From JBBKWX01 sp037969175 (GTDB lineage: Bacteria > Bacteroidota > Bacteroidia > AKYH767-A > JBBKVM01), in contig JBBKWX010000202.1 in NCBI GenBank assembly GCA_037969175.1, positions 1 through 44,964 of the forward strand: 44,964 nt of DNA, in the 5' to 3' direction. The notes beneath the pieces were generated by a model. That model had not been told where the DNA came from. It was given only the letters and a program-made list of their open reading frames with translations, and made no database searches. This document shows positions 1-8,117 of the stretch, one piece after another; the first letter of the stretch is position 1; each line of letters opens with the position of its first letter. A program made the translations under genes and the position numbers.

Positions 1-1041
1 TGATTTGGGAAGTGTAAAACCGAATGTTGTTCCAACACCTACACTACTTCTTACATGAATACTTTGGCCATGTGCTTCCAGTATATGTTTTACTATTGCT
101 AAACCAAGACCGGTACCACCATGTTCCCTGCTTCTGCTTTTATCAGCTCTATAAAATCGTTCAAATAATCTGGGCAAATGTTCTTCATTAATTCCAATCC
201 CATTATCACTTACTTCAATTAAAATGTGATCGTCCATATCATAGAAGCCTACTTGTGAATTTCCACCGCGCAAACCATATTTAATTGAATTACTAAGGAG
301 ATTAACCAATACTTGTCTGGTTTTTTCTCGGTCGGCAAATACATAGAAAGGAGGAATACATCCTTCTTTAAATTTCAAATTGATCTTCTTCTCTTGTGAA
401 AGCCATTCCAATGATTCAAATACTTCCTTTACCAATTCATAAGTTTCAAATGTCCGTTGATCAAGTTGCACTTCTCCGGATTCAAGATTTGAAATAATAT
501 TGAGATCAGAAACGATCTCAGATAATCTGTCAACACTGATAGCCGCTTTCTTTAAATAGTACATATTGATCTCGGGATCATCAATACCTCCATCAAGCAA
601 CGTATGTAAATATCCTTGAATACTAAAGATGGGCGTTTTCAATTCATGGGAAACATTTCCTAAGAAATCCTTTCTAAAAGTTTCCAACTTCTTTAATGTG
701 ATGATCTCCTCATTTTTTGTTTTCAACCATTCCATTGCTTCATTTTCCGCAACATGAATAACATCCGTATCAAGATCGATCTTGGCTTTTGATCCAATAG
801 GAAGAGATTTCTGAGAACTTATATTCTTATAAATCAACTTTATTTTCCGGTAAAGGAACCATTCAAGTATTCCTATCACAAGAAAATACGTTACCAAACC
901 AATGATCAATGGGACAATAAACCAGAACCAAATACTAAGCTCCTGACCGAACAATTCTATAAGTACGATGATTAGTACTCCGGTAATAGCAAGTATTAAA
1001 GAAGATAATATGGCAATTAATCTGGGTGTAGGATTTTTCAT
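1..1041 (-). CDS. phoR: PhoR-like sensor histidine kinase (3' end cut by window edge)
   Basis: Open from an ATG at 1041 to the first base of the window, so 347 residues are visible and the C-terminus is missing. Two hydrophobic segments (about residues 8-30 and 38-64) flank a very short loop, so there is no real periplasmic sensor domain. A short linker follows, then a HisKA domain with the phospho-accepting His at residue 132 in the motif VSHELKTP. The HATPase domain has the N box (NLLSNSIKYG), the G1 box (SDNGIGI) and the G2 box (GTGLGLAIVKHI). The start overlaps the stop of the upstream response regulator as ATGA, so the two are translationally coupled. The lack of an extracytoplasmic sensor fits PhoR kinases, which read Pst transporter state through PhoU. 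The phosphate role is inferred from the domain layout and the nearby pst-phoU operon; the family call (histidine kinase) is certain. Confidence 0.88.
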   Translation of the reverse strand, partial: MKNPTPRLIAILSSLILAITGVLIIVLIELFGQELSIWFWFIVPLIIGLVTYFLVIGILEWFLYRKIKLIYKNISSQKSLPIGSKAKIDLDTDVIHVAENEAMEWLKTKNEEIITLKKLETFRKDFLGNVSHELKTPIFSIQGYLHTLLDGGIDDPEINMYYLKKAAISVDRLSEIVSDLNIISNLESGEVQLDQRTFETYELVKEVFESLEWLSQEKKINLKFKEGCIPPFYVFADREKTRQVLVNLLSNSIKYGLRGGNSQVGFYDMDDHILIEVSDNGIGINEEHLPRLFERFYRADKSRSREHGGTGLGLAIVKHILEAHGQSIHVRSSVGVGTTFGFTLPKS

Positions 1042-1703
1042 GAATTAAATGTGTATCCAATTCCTTTAACTGTTCTGATTTTATCATCCCCGATACGCTC
1101 TCTGAGTTTACGAATATGCACATCAATAGTTCTATCTCCAACCACCACATCATTTCCCCAGATCATTTCGAGTATATCGTGGCGAGTAAAAACTCTGCCT
1201 GGTTTTGAAACCAACAATGCAAGTAATTCAAATTCCTTTCTTGGTAATTGATGATCCTCTCCAGAAATAACAACTGTGTATCTGTCTCGATCAATTATAA
1301 TATCCGACTCCCCAAGAATTTCAGGTGCTGTATTTTTACTACGTCTCAATAAAGCCTGAATTCTACTGATGAGAACTTTGGGTTTTATAGGTTTAGTAAC
1401 ATAATCATCTGCACCGGCATCAAACCCGGCAATCTGGCTGTAATCCTCTCCACGAGCAGTAAGTATCATTATCATCGTATCCCGGAACTTGGGATCTTTT
1501 CGAAGATTTTGACAAGTTTCGATCCCATCCATCTCCGGCATCATGATATCTAAAATTATAATATCGGGTAAAAAAGTATTAGCAATTTTCAATGCTTCTT
1601 TTCCATCACCGGCACATGCAACTTCATATCCATCTTTTCTCAAATTATAAGAAATGAATTCGAGTATGTCAGGTTCATCATCTGCGATCAAAATTTTATG
1701 CAT
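1038..1703 (-). CDS. phoB: PhoB-like response regulator, OmpR/PhoB family
   Basis: A 221-residue two-domain regulator. The receiver domain (about 1-120) has the acidic pair D8/D9, phospho-acceptor D52 in ILDIMMPEMDG, T82 and K104. The C-terminal winged helix (about 128-221) ends with the typical RTIDVHIRKLRERIGDD and VKGIGYTF motifs of OmpR/PhoB proteins. It is the first gene of a leftward operon with the kinase, overlapping it by 4 bp. A perfect Bacteroidota -7 element (TAACTTTG) lies 23 bp upstream of the start, and a TTAACT/TTAACA pair lies further upstream, which could mean autoregulation. With the pst operon, ppk and ppx in the same island, control of phosphate starvation is the likely role. 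OmpR-family membership is certain; PhoB rather than a paralogue is inferred from context. Confidence 0.9.
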   Translation of the reverse strand: MHKILIADDEPDILEFISYNLRKDGYEVACAGDGKEALKIANTFLPDIIILDIMMPEMDGIETCQNLRKDPKFRDTMIMILTARGEDYSQIAGFDAGADDYVTKPIKPKVLISRIQALLRRSKNTAPEILGESDIIIDRDRYTVVISGEDHQLPRKEFELLALLVSKPGRVFTRHDILEMIWGNDVVVGDRTIDVHIRKLRERIGDDKIRTVKGIGYTFNS

Positions 1704-1726
1704 AAGTAGATTTTATTTTACTGAAT

Positions 1727-1734
1727 CAAAGTTA
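1727..1734 (-). promoter_or_regulatory. -7 promoter element of the phoB-phoR operon
   Basis: On the minus strand this reads TAACTTTG, a full match to the Bacteroidota primary-sigma -7 consensus TAnnTTTG, 23 bp before the phoB start. A TTTG at 1753-1750 is the nearest -33 candidate, but its 15-bp spacing is shorter than usual. Confidence 0.55.
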
Positions 1735-1780
1735 CCTAAAAAGAAAATGCAAAATAATTTAATAATAATTAACTATGGGC

Positions 1781-1795
1781 TGTTAAAAAAGTTAA
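1781..1795 (-). promoter_or_regulatory. Possible Pho-box-like repeat upstream of phoB
   Basis: On the minus strand it reads TTAACT-TTT-TTAACA, two near-identical hexamers separated by 3 bp. This resembles the TTAACA-type PhoP box known from Bacillus. It sits about 47 bp upstream of the -7 element, further than an activator box usually lies. The surrounding sequence is very A/T rich, so chance is possible. Confidence 0.3.
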
Positions 1796-1963
1796 CAACT
1801 TTATTTTTTTACAACATAGGCTGCTACAGAGTTTCATGCATTTTTTAGAATAAATATTTATCACAATCAACAATCATCGGTTGATAAATTATTCTATTTA
1901 GTGAATAAATAAATGCGCATCATATAGTTTTTATTCTAATTTAGCTCAATCATTAACGCCTAG

Positions 1964-2446
1964 ATGAAAAAACTTTATTTAGTGAGGCACGCAAAAGCCG
2001 AACGTATATCAAATGAACGTGATGATTTTTCACGGAAATTGATCAAAAAAGGAAAACTTCAGGCAGAGCAAACAGGAACGAAACTGAAACAGTTAAACAC
2101 AAAACCTGATCTGATCATAACAAGTGCGGCAAGCCGCGCTCTGGAGACGGCTCAGATAATGTCAAAGAAACTCGGTTATCCTTTTGAAGACCTTGTAACA
2201 CATCCTGGTCTTTACTCATCTTCTTATATAGATTTATTAAAAGTCATTTCTGAAATCCCCGATACTTTTATGTCGGTAATGATTGTTGGGCACAATCCTA
2301 CGCTGTTTGATCTGATGCATAATGTATCGGAAAGTAGAGAAGATGGATTTGCAAAAGCGGCGGCATGTTTAATTGAACTTAATATTGATAATTGGTCAGA
2401 TATTTCTAAACAAAAAGGAAAATTGATTTTCATGGAACAGCCATGA
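1964..2446 (+). CDS. sixA: SixA-type phosphohistidine phosphatase (histidine phosphatase superfamily)
   Basis: A 160-residue protein opening with the histidine phosphatase signature: LVRHAKAE, catalytic H9 next to R8. It has the second conserved His in MIVGHNPTLFDL and an SAASRALETAQIM helix typical of the family. The size matches SixA, which removes phosphate from histidine in phosphorelay or phosphotransfer proteins. It is divergent from the phoB-phoR pair and reads into the H1-like gene 55 bp downstream, so it may be the first gene of a sixA-H1-like unit. A -7-like TAATTTAG lies 20 bp before the ATG (1937-1944). The family is clear. The substrate is not; a kinase-phosphatase relation to PhoR is only suggested by position. 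Confidence 0.85.
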   Translation: MKKLYLVRHAKAERISNERDDFSRKLIKKGKLQAEQTGTKLKQLNTKPDLIITSAASRALETAQIMSKKLGYPFEDLVTHPGLYSSSYIDLLKVISEIPDTFMSVMIVGHNPTLFDLMHNVSESREDGFAKAAACLIELNIDNWSDISKQKGKLIFMEQP

Positions 2447-2501
2447 TGATTATCAATCAAAAAATATCAAGAACAAGTAACCCCGTAAATCAAAACAGCG
2501 T

Positions 2502-3299
2502 ATGAAGAAATCATTGAACAAAAAAGCACGCGGTTCTCCTAAAAGAGAAAGTTTGCGAAAAATTGTCACTAAAAGTTTAAGTGAAGTTGCAGAAACTTTG
2601 AATCTGACAAAATCTAAGAAAGTAAATAAATCAATTAAAATAGCAGCTAAATCATTATCTAAAACCTTTATGAAAGCACACAAGGAAATGGAGGCCTTGA
2701 CAAACATGAAATCAAAAAAATCTACAACTACAACTGCAAAAGAAGAGGTAATGACCCTCGCAGCAGGTCTGACAACTGAAGTAACTTCATCATCAGACTC
2801 AAAGTCACCGAAAGTAGCAGCAGCTAAAAAAGCAGCAGCTAAAAAAGCAGCGCCTAAGAAAGCAGCTAAAAAAGCAGCGCCTAAGAAAGCAGCCAAAAAA
2901 GCAGCTCCGAAGAAAGCAGCTAAAAAAGCAGCTCCGAAGAAAGCAGCTAAAAAAGCAGCTCCGAAGAAAGCAGCTAAAAAAGCAGCTCCGAAAGCAGCAG
3001 CTAAAAAAGCAGCCCCGAAGAAAGCAGCTAAGAAAGCAGCTCCTAAAAAGGCAGCAGCTAAAAAAGCAGCTCCGAAGAAAGCAGCTAAAAAAGCAGCTCC
3101 GAAGAAAGCAGCTAAAAAGGCAGCTCCGAAGAAAGCAGCTAAAAAAGCAGCTCCTAAGAAAGCAGCTAAAAAAGCAGCTCCTAAGAAAGCAGCAGCTAAG
3201 AAAGCAGCTCCAAAGAAGAAAGCAGCTAAGAAGGCAACCAAGAAAGCTGCTCCTGCAGCCGCTTCCGGTTCAACTGATGCTCCTGCGTCTTCAATGTAA
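2502..3299 (+). CDS. Histone H1-like Ala/Lys/Pro-repeat protein (AlgP-like composition)
   Basis: A 265-residue, extremely basic protein. Residues 1-80 are rich in Lys and Ser and look helical (motifs SLSEVAETLNLTKSKK and SIKIAAKSLSKTFMKAHKEM). Residues 80-105 form a Ser/Thr linker. Residues 106-251 are a low-complexity tail of nine-residue KKAAKKAAP units with about 15 AAP steps, ending in a short Ala/Ser tail. Such tails occur in eukaryotic linker histones and in bacterial AlgP, HctB and PhaF; they bind nucleic acid and other polyanions. The gene lies between sixA and ppk and ends in a strong terminator. The long reading frame on the opposite strand is a by-product of the repeat. DNA binding is likely from composition. 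A link to polyphosphate is my inference from the neighbouring ppk-ppx and from AlgP, which is reported to associate with polyphosphate granules in Pseudomonas. Confidence 0.8.
   Translation: MKKSLNKKARGSPKRESLRKIVTKSLSEVAETLNLTKSKKVNKSIKIAAKSLSKTFMKAHKEMEALTNMKSKKSTTTTAKEEVMTLAAGLTTEVTSSSDSKSPKVAAAKKAAAKKAAPKKAAKKAAPKKAAKKAAPKKAAKKAAPKKAAKKAAPKKAAKKAAPKAAAKKAAPKKAAKKAAPKKAAAKKAAPKKAAKKAAPKKAAKKAAPKKAAKKAAPKKAAKKAAPKKAAAKKAAPKKKAAKKATKKAAPAAASGSTDAPASSM
2817..3254 (+). repeat. Tandem 27-bp coding repeat (KKAAKKAAP units)
   Basis: Degenerate tandem repeat inside the H1-like gene. The basic period is 27 bp (nine codons) with occasional 30-bp units that carry an extra Ala codon and one unit with a single Lys. 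Codon variation between units (gct/gcg/gcc, ccg/cct, aaa/aag) shows it is not a very recent expansion, but copy number could still vary between strains by slippage or recombination. Confidence 0.9.
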
Positions 3300-3320
3300 A
3301 CATTACATTAAACTTTATGA

Positions 3321-3348
3321 AACCCCGGCCTACAGCCGGGGTTTTTTA
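3321..3348 (+). terminator. Intrinsic terminator between the H1-like gene and ppk
   Basis: A perfect 9-bp stem (AACCCCGGC / GCCGGGGTT) with a 5-base loop is followed by a run of T. It lies 21 bp after the H1-like stop, and the ppk ATG comes only 18 bp later. Confidence 0.9.
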
Positions 3349-3366
3349 TTACTTTTATTATTGAAC

Positions 3367-5427
3367 ATGGATAAAGAATTACTCAAATTCAGAGAAATTA
3401 GCTGGCTGTATTTCAACAGCCGGGTTCTGCAGGAAGCAAAAGACCCTAATGTTCCACTCATTGAAAGGCTTAAATTTTTAGGCATATTCTCTTCAAATCT
3501 GGATGAATTTTTCAGAGTTCGCGTAGCCAATTTAAGGCGATTGATGAGTCTTGGGAATAAGGGAACCAAATTATTGGGATTTGATCCTACAGTTTTGATG
3601 GAAACCATCCTTCAAATAATACGTTCCCAACAAGAACAGTTTGAAAAACTCTACAAAGAGATTAGTAAAGAATTGGTGATACAGGGAATTTATATTCTTG
3701 ATCACACTCAAATCACAAAAGAGCAAGGGGAGCACATTAAAACATTTTTTAAAGATGAAGTCCTTCCCAATTTATATCCCATACTCCTTGAAAATAAATT
3801 AGAATTCCCTTATTTGAAGGATAACTCAATCTACCTGGTTGTGCGGTTGAGGCATAATAAAGGAAAGAGAAAGGATAAACTATCACTGATAGAAATACCC
3901 GTTCCTCTAATTTCAAGATTTTTCTTGTTACCGCAAAAAGATAAAAAACAATCTATTGTGCTACTTGATGATGTAGTCAGATATTGTTTGAAAGATCTAT
4001 TCTCAATGTTCAAGCATAATCAAATTGAAGCATGGACCTTGAAAATAACGCGCGATGCTGAATTGGATATTGAAGTTGACCTTCCCGGAAATTTGATTGA
4101 AAAGATCTCATCAAGTTTGAAAAAACGAAAAACAGGAACACCTGTTCGATTAGCTTATGATTCAGAGATGCCCGAAGAGATCCTGAACTTTATTGTAAAA
4201 AGAATGCATCTTAAAAGTCATAATCTATTGCCTGGCGGGAGATATCATAACTTCAAAGATTTTATTTCCTTTCCTGTAGGAGTTTCAAAACAAAATACCT
4301 ATAAACCTTGGCCTGATCTTCCTCACCCTATCCTGAAGATATATTCCAGCGTATTTTCCATTATTAGAAAACAGGATTGTATAGTACATTTCCCCTACCA
4401 ATCCTTTGATTATATCTTACAGTTTTTAAGAGAAGCGTCCTTAGATCCAAAAACAACTGCGATCCGAATCACACTTTACCGATTGGCTGTTCATGGAAAT
4501 ATTGTAAATGCGCTTATCAATGCTGTAAAAAATGGTAAAAAAGTTATTGTGATATTGGAACTTCAAGCAAGATTTGACGAGGAAGCTAATATAGCCTGGG
4601 CAAAAATGTTGAAAGATGAAGGTGCTACGGTGATCTATGAGATGCCCGGATATAAAATCCATTCAAAGTGTATTCTTGTATCAAGAATGGAGAAACGAAA
4701 AGAGGTGCTTTATGCAAATATCAATACCGGCAATTATAATAGTGAAACTGCATCACTATACGCAGATCATTCTTTATTTACCAAAGACCTGAATATAACC
4801 AGAGAAATTAAAGCCATGTTTGGGATGATAGAAAATCAAACTTTGGAAGAGTTTAAATTTAAACATATACTGGTCTCACCAATAAATTTTCATAGTAGTT
4901 TCCTGAGTATGATACAAACGGAAATCCAAAATGCTCGTGATGGTAAACCGTCATGGCTATTTTGGAAAGCCAATCATCTTACAGATAAAATCCTGATCAA
5001 TGAACTGAATACCGCTGCTGACGCCGGTGTCAATATCAGACTCATCATTCGAACAACTTATACTTTACTTGAAAAGGATGGTCATGTTAAGAATCGCATT
5101 AAGGCGAGAAGTATATTAGACAGATATCTGGAACATGCAAGGGTCTATGCTTTTTGTAACAATGGAGAGGCAAGAGTTTTTATAGCATCAGCAGATCTGA
5201 TGTCCAGAAATATGTTCAAGAGAATTGAACTCGGGATTGAAATAAATGATAAATTCATTAAACAGGAACTACTTGACATGCTTGAAATACAATGGAAAGA
5301 CAATACAAAATCAAGAAGCATTGATTCTGTTAATCTAAATAAAAAAGTAAAGATCAACTCCCCTGATTTTGCTGCTCAAAAGGGATTTTATGATTATCTT
5401 AAAGAAAAAAGAAAAGAAAGTAATTAA
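3367..5427 (+). CDS. ppk1: Polyphosphate kinase 1
   Basis: Makes inorganic polyphosphate from ATP reversibly, through a phosphohistidine intermediate. I chose the ATG at 3367 (686 residues) because it begins with the conserved PPK1 N-terminus (FREISWLYFNSRVLQEA); an in-frame ATG at 3277 would overlap the preceding gene and terminator. The order is N, head, C1 and C2 domains. The head region has RVRVANLRRL, and the catalytic core has the active-site His at residue 432 in YKIHSK and the second conserved His at residue 590 in EHARVY, followed by ASADLMSRN. These match E. coli H435 and H592 closely. Length is normal for the family. The ppx gene starts 2 bp after its stop, giving a synthesis-breakdown pair. 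No promoter fits between the preceding terminator and the ATG, so read-through may be needed. Confidence 0.97.
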   Translation: MDKELLKFREISWLYFNSRVLQEAKDPNVPLIERLKFLGIFSSNLDEFFRVRVANLRRLMSLGNKGTKLLGFDPTVLMETILQIIRSQQEQFEKLYKEISKELVIQGIYILDHTQITKEQGEHIKTFFKDEVLPNLYPILLENKLEFPYLKDNSIYLVVRLRHNKGKRKDKLSLIEIPVPLISRFFLLPQKDKKQSIVLLDDVVRYCLKDLFSMFKHNQIEAWTLKITRDAELDIEVDLPGNLIEKISSSLKKRKTGTPVRLAYDSEMPEEILNFIVKRMHLKSHNLLPGGRYHNFKDFISFPVGVSKQNTYKPWPDLPHPILKIYSSVFSIIRKQDCIVHFPYQSFDYILQFLREASLDPKTTAIRITLYRLAVHGNIVNALINAVKNGKKVIVILELQARFDEEANIAWAKMLKDEGATVIYEMPGYKIHSKCILVSRMEKRKEVLYANINTGNYNSETASLYADHSLFTKDLNITREIKAMFGMIENQTLEEFKFKHILVSPINFHSSFLSMIQTEIQNARDGKPSWLFWKANHLTDKILINELNTAADAGVNIRLIIRTTYTLLEKDGHVKNRIKARSILDRYLEHARVYAFCNNGEARVFIASADLMSRNMFKRIELGIEINDKFIKQELLDMLEIQWKDNTKSRSIDSVNLNKKVKINSPDFAAQKGFYDYLKEKRKESN

Positions 5428-5429
5428 GT

Positions 5430-6296
5430 ATGTTATATGCAGGTATCGATATAGGTTCAAATGCAGTTAGATTATTGATCTGTGAAAGTCGCAATCAGAA
5501 GAGATCCGATCTGCTCAAGAAAATTTTATTCGTAAGGGTACCGGTTCGGCTGGGAGAAGATCTGAATGATGGAGGGAAAATTTCAAATGAAAAAAGAACC
5601 AAGCTAAAACATACCCTGTCTGCATTTTCTAATCTGCTATTAGCATACGATGTGAAGTGCTATAGAGCGTGCGCAACAGCATCACTTAGATTGGCTTCAA
5701 ATGGAAATTCAATTTCAAAATACATTTCCCAAAATTGCAACATCGAAATTGAGATCATAAGTGGTAAAAAAGAAGCCGAGTTGATCCATAGTATCCATCA
5801 TCCCCAAATCATGAAAAGTTCAAGAACTTATTTATGCATGGATGTAGGAGGTGGAAGCACTGAGTTAACGCTGATCAGAGATCAACAGATCCTTGCATTG
5901 GAATCTTTTCCTGTTGGGACTCTTTATTTGAGGCATAAAACCATAAATATAGAAATCAAGAATCAGATCAAAAACTGGATCCTTGAAAATTGTGGTGATA
6001 ATCTACGCATCCAACTAATAGGGACCGGTGGAAATATAAATTGTGTAGCCAAGTTGCTGGGAAAAAAAATTCAGCAAGCCATTTCAAAAGAAGAAATCGA
6101 AGGGCTGATGATAGATCTGTCTTCTTTAAAATTAAAACAAAGGATGGAGACCTATCAGTTAAGAGAAGACAGGGCCGATGTTATTTTACCAGCATTGAAT
6201 TTATATCTAATGGTCATGGGATTTTCGAATGCCACTAAAATTTTTGTGCCTAAAACAGGTTTGGCAGATGGTATAATTTATTCAATGTTGAAATAA
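5430..6296 (+). CDS. ppx: Exopolyphosphatase, Ppx/GppA family
   Basis: A 288-residue protein of the short Ppx/GppA type: only the two actin-like ASKHA domains, without the C-terminal HD-like extension of E. coli Ppx. Phosphate-binding loop 1 is in GIDIGSNAVRLLI near the N-terminus and loop 2 is in MDVGGGSTELTLI around residue 140. A third glycine-rich segment, LIGTGGNINCVAKLL, lies near residue 200. It should release phosphate from polyphosphate ends, or hydrolyse pppGpp; the two activities cannot be told apart by sequence alone. The 2-bp gap from ppk favours polyphosphate. The downstream cotransporter lies 108 bp away with its own promoter candidate. Confidence 0.93.
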   Translation: MLYAGIDIGSNAVRLLICESRNQKRSDLLKKILFVRVPVRLGEDLNDGGKISNEKRTKLKHTLSAFSNLLLAYDVKCYRACATASLRLASNGNSISKYISQNCNIEIEIISGKKEAELIHSIHHPQIMKSSRTYLCMDVGGGSTELTLIRDQQILALESFPVGTLYLRHKTINIEIKNQIKNWILENCGDNLRIQLIGTGGNINCVAKLLGKKIQQAISKEEIEGLMIDLSSLKLKQRMETYQLREDRADVILPALNLYLMVMGFSNATKIFVPKTGLADGIIYSMLK

Positions 6297-6315
6297 TATT
6301 TGGCGTAAACAATTG

Positions 6316-6380
6316 TTAATCTTGATTTTATGTTTCATTAATTATGTAAATGTTAATTCTAAAGAAATGCTTTAACTTCG
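6316..6380 (+). promoter_or_regulatory. Promoter region of the Na+/Pi cotransporter gene
   Basis: TAACTTCG at 6373-6380 matches the TAnnTTTG -7 element with one mismatch, 24 bp before the ATG. Upstream, TTAAT motifs start at 6316, 6338 and 6353; the first two are 22 bp apart (two helical turns). This could be a degenerate Pho-type box, but the match is weak in such AT-rich DNA. Confidence 0.35.
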
Positions 6381-6404
6381 CATCCTGAATCATTTCACCA
6401 ACTC

Positions 6405-8099
6405 ATGAATTATAATCTGTTTGATTTTCTCACTTTATTAGGCTCACTTGGCTTATTCCTTTATGGAATGAAGATCATGAGTGAAGGTATTCAAAAAGTT
6501 GCCGGGGAGAAATTGCGTGGTATCCTAAGCGCAATGACAAGTACCCGTTTTATGGGTGTTTTGACAGGATTTCTAGTTACTTCCATAGTTCAATCCTCAT
6601 CTGCAACTACAGTTATGGTTGTTAGTTTTGTTAATGCGGGTCTACTTTCTTTGACACAATCCATTGGTGTGATCATGGGTGCAAATATTGGTACCACCAT
6701 TACAGCCTGGCTGATCTCTTTATTAGGTTTCAAGGTTAAGATGGCAATAATTTCTATTCCAATTATCGGGATCGGATTTCCAATGCTTTTCAGCAAAAAA
6801 GATAAATGGAATTCATTTGGTGAATTCTTGATAGGATTTGGGCTTTTATTCATTGGTCTTGATTTCTTAAAGAGCTCAGTGCCTGATCTTCAAAATTCAC
6901 CTGAACTGTTTGCCTCTCTTCAAAGTCTTACTCAGCATGGTTTTTTATCAACATTGATCTTTGTTGGTATTGGGACACTGTTAACCATTATTCTTCAATC
7001 CTCAAGTGCTGCAATGGCACTTACATTAGTAATGTGTAATAATGGTTGGATACCTTTTGAAGCAGGTGCGGCTATCGTACTGGGTGAAAATATTGGTACA
7101 ACGGTAACAGCCAATCTTGCTGCATTGATTGGGAATATCCATGCAAAAAGAGCTGCATTGGCTCATACACTTTTTAATCTTATTGGAGTTGCCTGGATGC
7201 TTGTATTATTCCAGGTTGTATTGAGTCTGGTGAATAATTATCTGCTGAATGCGGGTTCTAATTCGCCTTATTCTGATCCGGCAAGTATTCCTGTTGCACT
7301 AGCCATTTTCCATTCAACTTTTAATATTGCAAATACATTTTTCCTGGTTTGGTTTGTAAAATGGATCGAGAAAACTGTGATTAAATTACTCCCGACTAAG
7401 AACGCAGAAGATGAAAAGTTTCATTTGGAGTATATCCCAAGTGGTTTAATGAATACTCCTGAACTCAATTTGATCGAAGCCCAAAAAGAAATGAAACAAT
7501 TCGTTGATATAACTCATCGTATGTTCAATTTCATTCCGGAATTAATGATAGAAAAGGATACCAAAAAATTTGATGACCTCCTTGCCAGAATTGAGAAATA
7601 TGAAAATATAACTGACCAAATGGAAATTGAACTTGCTTCTTTTTTGGTTAAAGTAGCTTCAAATGAAGTGAGTACTGAAACTTCCATGGCCATCAGGGGT
7701 TTATTAAGAGCCAGTTCAAACCTTGAGAAAATTGGTGACATTTGTTATCATATGTCACTGTCGATCAATAAAAAACGTGAAGAGAAAGAAGGGTTTACGC
7801 CTGTCCAAACCAAACACCTGGAACATCTTTTCGATCTTATTAATTCTGCATTCCTTGCCATGAAAGTAAATGTGAACAGAGATGAAGGGAATATTGATCT
7901 TATGGATGCTATCAGTTTAGAAGATCAGATAAATAAATTGAGAGATAAGATCCGTGATGAGCATTTTGCCAGTATTGAAAAAGGAGAATATAGTATCAAA
8001 CCGGGCTTGTACTATAATCATATTTATTCTTCTTCAGAAAAAATAGCGGATCACATTCTCAATGTTTCAGAGGCAATTTCGGGCAAGAACATTGAGTAG
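6405..8099 (+). CDS. Na+/phosphate cotransporter (NptA/YjbB family) with C-terminal PhoU-like domain
   Basis: A 564-residue inner-membrane protein of the SLC34-like family. The hallmark inverted repeats are visible: QSSSATT at residue 63 and QSSSAAM at residue 198, each followed by a G-A/E-NIGTT motif (GANIGTT, GENIGTT). Around eight or more hydrophobic segments fill residues 1-330. The last 220 residues are soluble and helical, with a PhoU-like pattern including ASSNLEKIGDICYHMS. Relatives move phosphate with Na+, inward (NptA) or outward (YjbB). The PhoU-like tail may regulate flux. Its place between ppk-ppx and the pst operon suggests a role in balancing intracellular phosphate. Direction of transport is not deducible. 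Confidence 0.92.
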   Translation: MNYNLFDFLTLLGSLGLFLYGMKIMSEGIQKVAGEKLRGILSAMTSTRFMGVLTGFLVTSIVQSSSATTVMVVSFVNAGLLSLTQSIGVIMGANIGTTITAWLISLLGFKVKMAIISIPIIGIGFPMLFSKKDKWNSFGEFLIGFGLLFIGLDFLKSSVPDLQNSPELFASLQSLTQHGFLSTLIFVGIGTLLTIILQSSSAAMALTLVMCNNGWIPFEAGAAIVLGENIGTTVTANLAALIGNIHAKRAALAHTLFNLIGVAWMLVLFQVVLSLVNNYLLNAGSNSPYSDPASIPVALAIFHSTFNIANTFFLVWFVKWIEKTVIKLLPTKNAEDEKFHLEYIPSGLMNTPELNLIEAQKEMKQFVDITHRMFNFIPELMIEKDTKKFDDLLARIEKYENITDQMEIELASFLVKVASNEVSTETSMAIRGLLRASSNLEKIGDICYHMSLSINKKREEKEGFTPVQTKHLEHLFDLINSAFLAMKVNVNRDEGNIDLMDAISLEDQINKLRDKIRDEHFASIEKGEYSIKPGLYYNHIYSSSEKIADHILNVSEAISGKNIE

Positions 8100-8117
8100 A
8101 TCAATCGTTTAAGTTTG

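Noticed and set aside
2453..3241. A 262-codon open frame on the minus strand opposite the H1-like gene, encoding Ala/Phe/Leu repeats
   Set aside because: It is the reverse complement of the KKAAKKAAP repeat; it lacks stops only because of the repeat composition, and the plus-strand frame has the start, terminator and family character.
3277..3366. N-terminal extension of ppk from an ATG at 3277
   Set aside because: It would overlap the H1-like gene and translate through the terminator hairpin; the conserved PPK1 N-terminus begins at 3367.
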